This document shows, piece after piece, positions 6,248-12,655 of a stretch of DNA of 12,655 nucleotides (the stretch's first letter is position 1; each line of letters starts with the position of its first letter). Where the stretch lies: NCBI GenBank assembly GCA_903918705.1, contig CAIXFP010000653.1, positions 1 through 12,655 on the forward strand, written 5' to 3'. Below the pieces are notes generated by a model. It was not told the origin of the DNA and searched no databases. It worked only from the letters and a program-made list of their open reading frames with translations. A program made the translations under genes and the position numbers. The stretch comes from an uncultured Pseudomonadota bacterium. GTDB taxonomy: Bacteria; Pseudomonadota; Gammaproteobacteria; Burkholderiales; Thiobacillaceae.

Positions 6248-9200
6248 GGTCCGTGCTCCTCACGTTGACTTTCCCCTGGGCCTGCAGGCGTGCCTGGGTG
6301 GCGGCGATGGCCTGCTGGCGCGCCGCCTTGTGGGCCACCGCCCAGGCCTGCATGCGTTCGGCCAGGGTCTTGGCCGCCTCCTGTTTTCCGGTGGCTGCTT
6401 CGCCCATCTGGGCGCCGCGCCGGGTCGCAGCGTCGCGCAGTTGTTCCGCCTCACCCTTGGCCTCGCTGTTGGCCCGCAGCAGGCCCTCGGCGCCGGCCTG
6501 GGCGCTGTGCAGGTCGCCGTTTGCGGTCTCGGCCTGGGAACCCGCATTCTCCAGGCGCCCGGCGTCGCCTTGCAGTTCCGCCTGGTGCGCCGGCTGCTCG
6601 CTGCCGGCCCCCGCCATTTTCTCGCCCATGTGTTCGAAGGAATCCATCATCTGGCTGGCGTCGTGGTTCATCTGCAGCATTTTCGCCCCGGCGCCGCCCG
6701 GCAGGTAGGAAGCCAGACTGGTGAAACCGCGCCAGGCGGTCAAAGGCACGGTGAGCACGGCGAGTCCGGCGGCCTGGCTGGGATAGCCGGCCACCAGGCC
6801 CTGGGATTCCTGCTGCCGCTGCTGTTGCGCCTGATTGGCGGCGGCGTGACGCGCCACGGATTCCTGCTGCGCCCGGACCGCGGAAATGCCCTGGGTGGCC
6901 TCTTCCCGGGTCTGCTGCAGCGGTCCCTGGTTGGCGTCGCATTGTTCGGCGCGCCGGGTTTGTTGCGTCGCCTCCTGTTCCGACCGGGCCTTGGTCGCCA
7001 GAAGTTGGGAAATTTCCTCCTGCATCGCCGCGACCTGCTGCTTCGTGCCGGGGGGCTCCGGATATTCCGGATTGACCCGCTCCACCCCCTTGGCCGGCTG
7101 GTTGTCCGGGGTGAACTGGGCGCGCTGGGCAGCCTCCTGTTCCTCCGGCTTCGCCGCTGCCGGATCGCCGATGCCGAACAGGTGCGGGCGGAACATTTCG
7201 GCGGCTTGCGCCACCCGCGTGCCCCAGGTCGGCGCCGAGGGAGCGACTGTCCCGGGTGGTACCGCCGCCCCGGGCACGCTGGGCGTCCCGAGGGCCGTTG
7301 CGGCCACGTCACCACCCGGAGCCGGATTTCCGGCTGTCCGGGGCGTGGCCGGATTTGGGGCCGGAGCAAGGGGCGGTAATGGCGGCGAACGCTCGAGCAC
7401 GCCACTTTCCCGTTGCGGCGTGGACTGGCGTGTGTCCGCGACAACCGCCGGCGGGTCGATGATCACGGCAGGCAACTGATCCTGGGGCCGAAACTGGTTC
7501 CCCGGCCGCGTCGTCCGCGGACCTGGTTCGTCCCGCTCGCCGGGGCGGCCGGTCCAGACGTAGAGAGTGTCGTCGTTGGGCGCGTGGCGGCGGCGGGCGG
7601 CGGCGTCCCGGAGCAACAGTTGCCGTTGTTCCGGCGACAGCCTCGGGCCGAGCAGGGCGGCGCGCACGCTGGCCTGCAATTCCTCATGCCAGTCGGCATC
7701 GCGCACCTGCCCGGCCAATTCCGCCTCGCGGTGGCCGATGGCCTCGTGGGACAGGGCCGATTCGGCATCCAGTGCCGCATTGGCGGGGTTGGCCAGGCCG
7801 CGCGGACGCTCGGCCTCGGGCAGGGGATTCACGTCCGGACCGATGCTGATGTGGCCGCCGCCCTCGCCATTCGGATGGAAGGCGGTGTAGTCACCGCGAT
7901 GAATCTGATCGGGCGGCACTCCTCGTGCAATCAACTGGGCGCGACGGAGCGCGAATTCCGCGTCGGTCAGCGGTTGGTCACCACGGGTGGGCAACGGCTT
8001 GCCGGGATCACCCTCGGCAACCCGGCGCGCCCCGCCATCGGGAGCAGCGCTGGGTGTTTCCGCTGTCGTCCCGGAGTTGGCGGTCGGGCGATTGAAATTG
8101 AACTCGGCTTGTCCCGATTCCAGTGGGCTTGCCGCGGTCGGTGGCGCGGGTTGACCCGCGGCCGGCTCGCCCGTGCTCGCCCCAGGCTGGCGCATGGTAC
8201 GCTGCCAGTCCGCGCGCGCCTTGGGATCCTGGGGCAGGAGATCGAGTTGTATCGTCTCTCTGGGGCGCGTGATGACCTCGCCGGACCAGGGCTGGGTGGG
8301 ATGCTGCGCGAGGTCTGTGGCGGGTACGCCTTCCATGACATAGCGCGCCTGCTCCCCCGCCGCGAACGTCAATTGCACGTCGTCGAGGGGCGGCAGGCCG
8401 GCCTGCGCTCGCGAGTCCTGGATCTGTCGTCGCATTTCCGGGATCAGATGGCGGTCCGCGAAGCGGTGTTCGGAGTTGTAGTCGGCATCGCGCTTCACCC
8501 CGCCCACGGCGCCGGGCTCCGCGGGAATCACCGCGCTGGCATTGCTCTGTGCCGGTCGTCCCAGCGGGGTTTCATCGACATAGAAGCGGGTGCCGCGATT
8601 GCCGGCCGGTAATTCAGAGGACGGCACGCCCTGGGTGTTCAGCAGCAGGGTGCCTTCGCCCGTCTTGTAGGTTTGCAAGCCACTGCGGTTGGCGTTGATG
8701 GCGTCCACGGTCGCCGGGTCTGTGCCGGAAACGGCCTTGATCGTCGCATCCTTGTTCTTGTACCAGTGCTGGTCCTGCACGCCCCAGTCGCCGTAGTCGG
8801 CGGGACGGTGGTTCTTGATGTCGTCGTAGGCCGCGTCGTGTACGGCCTGCCTGCTCTGTGTCGTATCGCGCGGTATGTCCTGTATCGGCTTCCTCGTCTC
8901 GGAAGCGAGGTGGTCGCCGAAGGCGGCGTTGCCCACCTCGTCCACCACAGGTTGCAGGTCCGCGAAGCTGCGTTCGTCAACCGGGCCAAATTGCCGGGCC
9001 GGCTCCGGCTCGGCGGGCAGGGATGCCGGAGCGCCGGCCGGTGCCTGCTCGTCGCTGATACGGCGTGGTGCCCGCGCTGGCATGTCGGCTTTCGGAGTGG
9101 CTTGTCCTTGCGCTGGGGGGCGTTCGATGGGGCCTTCGGAATCGGTGGACGCGCCTATCGGTGCGGCGGGTGACTCGTTGGCTGGGCGCGGCGCGATGCC

Positions 9201-12185
9201 CGGGTTACGGTCGGTGGGGGGGGCTTCGGGCACGCCGGGAGGGGGAGATTCCCGTGGCGGGGGTGAGGCGGGCTGAGGTTCCGGCACGACGGGGTGCGGT
9301 GCCGGCAAGGGTTCGCGGCCCGGTTCATAGGGCCGGCCGTCGGGGGTAATGACCGGGACGGGTTTAATCGGCCGCGGCGGGCTGTCGACGCCCTCCTGAC
9401 CCCAGTCGGGCGGTGTCGGCTCGATGAAGGGCACGCTGGGATAAGGGGGGATCTCCGGTTCCGGGGCGCTGGGGTTGGGCGGCGGCGGAATGGCGGGCCG
9501 CCCCGGCGGAACGGCGGAGTCCGGCACCGGCTCGATTTCCGGGGGCGTCACCCGTGGTGATGAGGGGGCCGGCGGCACAGGCTCCGGCGGCGGCTGCACG
9601 CCCGGCAGCCGCGGGGTGAGCGGAATCTCGGGCACGCCGGGCGGCTCGCCCTTGATCGGTTCAGCTTCCGGAGCCGGCCTCGGTGCTGATGAAGGGGACG
9701 CCTTCGCTGGGGCGGGCAGGGCGGCCGGAGGCGGTTCAACATCACGCGCGGGCAGGGTTTTCGGTGCGGGCGGCACGGGCTCCGGCGGCGGGGGTGGCTG
9801 GACGCCGGGAGTACGCTCGGTGATCGGCACGTCGTCCACGCCGGGCGGGGGTGGTTGCCGCGGCGCGGCGGGGGCGGGCTCGGGCTCCGGAACAACGGGG
9901 ACCGGGGCTGAAGCCGGTTGTGGTTCGGGAGCGGGTGGGAGTTCGGGCGAGCGCTGGGTGGGCGAGGCAGGGGGTACTGGTTCGGGGACAGCACCGACGG
10001 CGGGCTCGTTGACCGGTGGTGGCGCGACGCCAGGTGAACGCTTGGTGTCCGGTATAGGCGGCACGGGTTCTGGCGGCGGCGGTGGCTGGACTCCCGGCGT
10101 ACGCTCGGTGGGAGGGGCCTCGGGCACGCCGGGGGGCGGCGGCTGCCGCGGCCTCGGAGGAGCGGGTTCGGGCTCCGGCACGGCGGGGGCGGGGGGTGTG
10201 ACCGGCTGCGGTTCGGGCGCGGGCGGGAGTTCGGGCGAGCGCTGGGTGGGTTCGGGCTCGGGCACGCCTGGTGGAGGGGGTTCCCGCGCTGCCCTGGGAA
10301 TGCCTTCGGTTTCCGGGGATACCGGAGCCTGCCGCGCGCCTGGCGGTTCACTGGACGGTGGCGCGCGGTGATCCGGCTCCGGTCCATAACCGGGGTCATC
10401 GAACTGCGGTACCTTGGCCGGTTTCGGAATCTCGGGCATCCCGCCCGGTCCTTCGGGTATCGCCGTTGGGGCATGCGGATCGACGGGTTCCGGGGCGGGC
10501 ACGGTGGGCGCGTGGGGATCGACCGGTGCGGGAGCGGGCACAGTCGGCGCGTGGGGATCGACCGGCGCGGGAGCGGGCACGGTCGGGGCATGAGGATCGA
10601 CCGGTGCGGGAGCGGGCACGGTCGGGGCATGAGGATCGACCGGCGCGGGAGCGGGTACGGTGGGGGCGTGTGGGTCCACTGGCGCGGGAACTTCCACAGG
10701 GGCTGGCGCACCCGGGGCCTGCCGGGCAGCCGGTGGCTCGTCGAAGTGCACCACCGGACCCTCCCCGGAAGCCGGGGGTGCATTTTCTTCGGGGGGCTTG
10801 CGGGCCGGTAGTTCTTCTTCCCGTGGGGCATGGGTGGCGCCGGCCCCCAAGTGGGCCGCCTTGCCGCCCGCCCAGCCGCCGAGGGCGCCCCCGGAGGCGG
10901 CGGCAGCAGCGGAGAGTTGGGCGCCCTGGGCTTCCACATCACGGGGGTCCGCCTGGGAGGTGAAGCTGTGCAGAGCGCGGAACAGAGTCACGGCTGGCTG
11001 CAGTACCAGGGAGTTGATCTTGTTCAGCACCCCGGAGGCGATCGTGGTGACCCGTGCGATGGTGGAACTGACCGAGCGCACCTGCATGGCGATGGGAATC
11101 ACGCTCGCCGCTGCGCCCGCGGTGAAAATGGAGGCGACGACGCCGCCGACGATGAGGGACGTGGCGGCGATCTCGACGATGGTGGCGATGCTGCCGATGA
11201 TGTCGATGATGCCGGTGGCCACCGCGATGACGGCGGATATGGCTTCGATGGAATTGGCGAGGGTTTCGTAGGCATCGCTGCCTTCCCCGAACTTGCTGAC
11301 GGATTCCTTGGTGGCGCCCCAGCCGCTGATCAGGCCGTGCAGGGCCATGGCGCCGCCTATGAGGGGGCCGATGACGGGCACCGATTTGCTCGCACGGGTA
11401 AGCAGGCCCACCGTCAGCGCCGTGCCGAAACCGGAGGCGGCCCCGGCGAGGGCGCCGCCGCCCGCCGTCTCCAGGATGAAGGCGGCGCGCTGGTCGGAAC
11501 CGGCGGCGCCGACGTGGTCGCGAGCACCGCCCCAACGTTGATGTTCAGCCAGTTCCGTGTCCAGCAGCACCAGGTCGCCCAGGCCCAGCGCGGCGGCGCC
11601 GCTGGCTTCACCAGGGGCCGCCGCGCTGGTCATGGTCGGTGCCGGCTCGGCGGCCAAGCTCTCTGCGCCACCGCCACTGCCAGAGCCGCCAGCGTCAGCG
11701 CCACCAGCGTCGGCTTCCGGTCCCGCGCCCGGCCCGGCTTCTCCCCCGCCCTCGCCACCTTCGCCGCCGCCACCGGCGCGCGGGGATTGCGCGTGGTCGG
11801 GGCCGGTGGCGCTGATCTCCTCGCCCGCGGAGGCCGACTCGCCGCCGGTGGCGCCATGACCGGCCCGGCCCGGCCCGCCGCCGAGGGTGTCCGGGCCGGG
11901 TTCCGGGATGGTTTCCCGGAGCTGTTTGCCACCCGCGTCAGCGCCGGGGTCGCCGCCCGGCATGGGGGGCGCGTCGCTCTTGGCCGTGGCGTTGCGGGCG
12001 TGTTCCTCACCGGCGTCGCGTTCCTGGGGAACCACCGACTCGCCGTTGCCAAGATAGCGCGGCACGCCGGCCGCACTTTCCTCCGGTGTCGCCGCTTCCT
12101 GTCGAGGCGTCGGCAGATTTTCGACCTGGCGTGCGGCACTCGGCGCCTGATGATCCGGCCGCGTCGTGGCCAGGGCACTGCCCAT
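6240..12185 (-). CDS. Giant 1981-residue multidomain eCIS-associated protein
   Basis: I do not recognise a named family for the whole protein. In order it has: VPRYL at 41-45, shared with the DUF4157 protein; a Gly/Ala/Glu-rich linker to about 195; a hydrophobic helical region at about 230-405, including SVPVIGPLIGGAMALHGLIS and a run of Ile/Ala/Val helices at 307-367; Pro-rich repeats at about 440-1060; an unassigned globular region at about 1063-1320; a second at about 1390-1547 with LSHEAIGHREAELAG (His1480, Glu1481, His1485); a Pro-rich linker; and a helical, probably coiled-coil region at 1712-1975 broken by a hydrophobic stretch at about 1795-1832. The only cysteine I see is Cys1749. 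The ATG at 12185 overlaps the ATPase stop (TGATG) and has GGAGGAG 4 bases upstream; the frame is open to 12245, but that extension would lie within the ATPase gene. Cargo toxin, membrane-active effector or tape-measure-like protein are all possible. Confidence 0.85.
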   Translation of the reverse strand: MGSALATTRPDHQAPSAARQVENLPTPRQEAATPEESAAGVPRYLGNGESVVPQERDAGEEHARNATAKSDAPPMPGGDPGADAGGKQLRETIPEPGPDTLGGGPGRAGHGATGGESASAGEEISATGPDHAQSPRAGGGGEGGEGGGEAGPGAGPEADAGGADAGGSGSGGGAESLAAEPAPTMTSAAAPGEASGAAALGLGDLVLLDTELAEHQRWGGARDHVGAAGSDQRAAFILETAGGGALAGAASGFGTALTVGLLTRASKSVPVIGPLIGGAMALHGLISGWGATKESVSKFGEGSDAYETLANSIEAISAVIAVATGIIDIIGSIATIVEIAATSLIVGGVVASIFTAGAAASVIPIAMQVRSVSSTIARVTTIASGVLNKINSLVLQPAVTLFRALHSFTSQADPRDVEAQGAQLSAAAAASGGALGGWAGGKAAHLGAGATHAPREEELPARKPPEENAPPASGEGPVVHFDEPPAARQAPGAPAPVEVPAPVDPHAPTVPAPAPVDPHAPTVPAPAPVDPHAPTVPAPAPVDPHAPTVPAPAPVDPHAPTVPAPEPVDPHAPTAIPEGPGGMPEIPKPAKVPQFDDPGYGPEPDHRAPPSSEPPGARQAPVSPETEGIPRAAREPPPPGVPEPEPTQRSPELPPAPEPQPVTPPAPAVPEPEPAPPRPRQPPPPGVPEAPPTERTPGVQPPPPPEPVPPIPDTKRSPGVAPPPVNEPAVGAVPEPVPPASPTQRSPELPPAPEPQPASAPVPVVPEPEPAPAAPRQPPPPGVDDVPITERTPGVQPPPPPEPVPPAPKTLPARDVEPPPAALPAPAKASPSSAPRPAPEAEPIKGEPPGVPEIPLTPRLPGVQPPPEPVPPAPSSPRVTPPEIEPVPDSAVPPGRPAIPPPPNPSAPEPEIPPYPSVPFIEPTPPDWGQEGVDSPPRPIKPVPVITPDGRPYEPGREPLPAPHPVVPEPQPASPPPRESPPPGVPEAPPTDRNPGIAPRPANESPAAPIGASTDSEGPIERPPAQGQATPKADMPARAPRRISDEQAPAGAPASLPAEPEPARQFGPVDERSFADLQPVVDEVGNAAFGDHLASETRKPIQDIPRDTTQSRQAVHDAAYDDIKNHRPADYGDWGVQDQHWYKNKDATIKAVSGTDPATVDAINANRSGLQTYKTGEGTLLLNTQGVPSSELPAGNRGTRFYVDETPLGRPAQSNASAVIPAEPGAVGGVKRDADYNSEHRFADRHLIPEMRRQIQDSRAQAGLPPLDDVQLTFAAGEQARYVMEGVPATDLAQHPTQPWSGEVITRPRETIQLDLLPQDPKARADWQRTMRQPGASTGEPAAGQPAPPTAASPLESGQAEFNFNRPTANSGTTAETPSAAPDGGARRVAEGDPGKPLPTRGDQPLTDAEFALRRAQLIARGVPPDQIHRGDYTAFHPNGEGGGHISIGPDVNPLPEAERPRGLANPANAALDAESALSHEAIGHREAELAGQVRDADWHEELQASVRAALLGPRLSPEQRQLLLRDAAARRRHAPNDDTLYVWTGRPGERDEPGPRTTRPGNQFRPQDQLPAVIIDPPAVVADTRQSTPQRESGVLERSPPLPPLAPAPNPATPRTAGNPAPGGDVAATALGTPSVPGAAVPPGTVAPSAPTWGTRVAQAAEMFRPHLFGIGDPAAAKPEEQEAAQRAQFTPDNQPAKGVERVNPEYPEPPGTKQQVAAMQEEISQLLATKARSEQEATQQTRRAEQCDANQGPLQQTREEATQGISAVRAQQESVARHAAANQAQQQRQQESQGLVAGYPSQAAGLAVLTVPLTAWRGFTSLASYLPGGAGAKMLQMNHDASQMMDSFEHMGEKMAGAGSEQPAHQAELQGDAGRLENAGSQAETANGDLHSAQAGAEGLLRANSEAKGEAEQLRDAATRRGAQMGEAATGKQEAAKTLAERMQAWAVAHKAARQQAIAATQARLQAQGKVNVRSTDHA
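6256..6260 (-). promoter_or_regulatory. Ribosome binding site of the TPR gene
   Basis: AGGAG lies 8 bases before the ATG at 6247, inside the 3' end of the giant gene, supporting coupled translation. Confidence 0.75.
9768..9962 (-). repeat. 65-residue Pro-rich repeat, copy B (giant protein residues 742-806)
   Basis: This is a 195-base in-frame copy of the segment at 10056-10250. It starts PTQRSPELPP and ends with a poly-Pro run and EPVPP. By hand count 54 of 65 residues match copy A with no gap. The differences cluster at two places, around residues 17-23 and 43-47 of the unit. Confidence 0.85.
10056..10250 (-). repeat. 65-residue Pro-rich repeat, copy A (giant protein residues 646-710)
   Basis: This 195-base in-frame segment is repeated at 9768-9962, with 93 bases (31 residues) between the copies. 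Shorter, more diverged relatives of its second half, of the form GVPE-x-P-x-T-x-R-x-PG, lie further downstream in the gene near 9590-9650 and 9190-9240. The region has probably grown by repeated internal duplication. Confidence 0.85.
10464..10682 (-). repeat. Tandem 39-base coding repeat, six PVDPHAPT units
   Basis: Five full 39-base units plus a final 24 bases encode PVDPHAPTVPAPA repeated head to tail, six copies of PVDPHAPT in all (giant protein residues 502-574). The unit length is a multiple of three and the amino acid sequence is almost invariant, with one A-to-E change before the last copy. Third-codon-position differences between units show that the copies are not all brand new. It probably forms an extended, rigid linker between the hydrophobic region and the Pro-rich remainder. 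Confidence 0.95.
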
Positions 12186-12655
12186 CACGCTCCTCCACCG
12201 ACGCCGTTCAGTCCGCTGGGCGCCTGTTTGCCCAGCTTGCGGCATTCGGCCACGATGCCTTCCACCACGTCGCGGTAGCCGATGCGGCGGCCTTCGTGGC
12301 GGGCTTGGGCGGCCGCCCCCAGGACCACGTTGCGGATGTGGCCGCCGGCCAGGTCGCAGGCGGCGGCCAGACGATTGAGTTCGCCGTCGTTCAGGGTGTG
12401 AGCCGTGCCCAGGTGGCCGATCCAGAGGTCGCGCCGTTCCGGCGGCGTGGGCTGGGGAAATTCCAGGATGCTGTCCAGGCGGCGGGTAAAGGCGGAGTCG
12501 AAGCGGCCGCGGCTGTTGCTGGTGAGCAGGGCGATGCCCTCGAAGGACTCGATGCGCTGCAACAGGTAGTTGGTCTGGGTGTTGGCGAAGCGGTCATTGG
12601 ATTCCTTCACCTCGGTGCGCTTGCCGAACAGGGAATCGGCCTCGTCGAACAGCAG
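12185..12655 (-). CDS. AAA+ ATPase of the eCIS locus, C-terminal part
   Basis: The frame is open to the right edge, so the N-terminus with the Walker A loop is outside the window; 156 residues are visible. It opens with the Walker B segment LLFDEADSLFG. This is followed by NYLLQRIESFEG, sensor 1 in IALLTSNSRGRFDSAF, arginine-finger-type residues in FTRRLDSILEFP, and a C-terminal helical lid with sensor 2-like GGHIRNVVLGAA. This matches the AAA+ ATPase usually encoded in extracellular contractile injection system loci (the Afp15-type protein), thought to act in particle assembly or release. The stop TGA overlaps the ATG of the giant gene by one base, which places the two in one operon. As a general AAA+ ATPase the call is firm; the eCIS role rests mainly on the DUF4157 neighbour. 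Confidence 0.9.
   Translation of the reverse strand: MLFDEADSLFGKRTEVKESNDRFANTQTNYLLQRIESFEGIALLTSNSRGRFDSAFTRRLDSILEFPQPTPPERRDLWIGHLGTAHTLNDGELNRLAAACDLAGGHIRNVVLGAAAQARHEGRRIGYRDVVEGIVAECRKLGKQAPSGLNGVGGGA
12190..12196 (-). promoter_or_regulatory. Ribosome binding site of the giant gene
   Basis: GGAGGAG sits 4 bases before the ATG at 12185, within the end of the ATPase gene. It fixes the start of the giant protein and removes 20 residues from the longest possible reading frame. Confidence 0.85.

Noticed and set aside
7731..7748. HEAIGH read as a classical zincin HExxH
   Set aside because: The second histidine is one residue too far; it is kept only as a candidate motif in the findings.
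6096..8612. Plus-strand open frames of 427 and 399 codons opposite the giant gene
   Set aside because: They are low-complexity Gly/Leu/Arg-rich translations without domains or ribosome binding sites; the opposite strand is coding.
9475..10371. Gly/Ser-rich 298-codon plus-strand frame resembling a PE-PGRS-like or collagen-like protein
   Set aside because: Glycine richness is simply the complement of proline codons in the giant gene; there is no start signal.
10464..10682. Regular 39-base repeat as a CRISPR array
   Set aside because: Units are directly adjacent with no unique spacers and encode an in-frame peptide repeat.
6240..12185. Giant protein as an Rhs or YD-repeat toxin
   Set aside because: No YD repeats or Rhs core motif are present; the repeats are Pro-rich.
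12186..12245. Upstream in-frame start for the giant protein at 12245
   Set aside because: It would overlap 61 bases of the ATPase gene, adds 20 basic residues with no apparent role, and the ATG at 12185 has a strong ribosome binding site.
10830..12278. 482-codon plus-strand open frame opposite the N-terminal part of the giant gene
   Set aside because: It is a shadow of the Gly/Ala-rich coding strand; it crosses the ATPase-giant gene junction and has no family features.

Overview
The window is high-GC, densely coding bacterial DNA, most likely from a proteobacterium. The split two-subunit glycine decarboxylase, a Tpx close to the E. coli form and a Gram-negative-type DgkA point that way; the genus cannot be named from the sequence. 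It holds two unrelated gene blocks that converge on a 28-base gap near 3533-3560.

Left block, plus strand, 2-3532: core metabolism. It reads gcvPA (5' end outside the window), tpx, gcvPB and dgkA. GcvPA and GcvPB together form the P-protein of the glycine cleavage system, but a thiol peroxidase gene sits between the two halves. The two intergenic gaps flanking tpx carry GC-rich hairpins: two tandem ones before tpx, and a pair of REP-like hairpins before gcvPB. dgkA (diacylglycerol kinase) starts on the stop codon of gcvPB.

Right block, minus strand, 12655 down to 3561: the distal part of what looks like an extracellular contractile injection system (eCIS) locus. In order of transcription it contains the C-terminal part of an AAA+ ATPase (5' end outside the window), a giant 1981-residue multidomain protein, a 324-residue TPR-like helical-repeat protein, and a 571-residue protein with an eCIS-core domain (DUF4157, HELTH motif) and a C-terminal OmpA-like peptidoglycan-binding domain. 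Each stop overlaps the next start by 1 to 8 bases, and the three starts inside the window have good ribosome binding sites, so this is a single translationally coupled operon.

The giant protein is the most novel object. It has an N-terminal VPRYL motif shared with the DUF4157 protein, a Gly-rich linker, a hydrophobic helical region, about 600 residues of Pro-rich repeats (six 13-residue tandem copies plus a duplicated 65-residue block), two unassigned globular regions (one with a HEAIGH motif) and a C-terminal helical region. Inference: it is a cargo or particle-associated protein of the injection system. The ATPase would serve assembly or loading, and the DUF4157-OmpA protein could be an effector or could tie the particle to the cell wall. 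Sheath, tube and baseplate genes would be expected beyond position 12655 but are not visible here.

There is no gene-free stretch over 300 bases. No tRNA, rRNA, CRISPR array, insertion sequence or integrase was seen.
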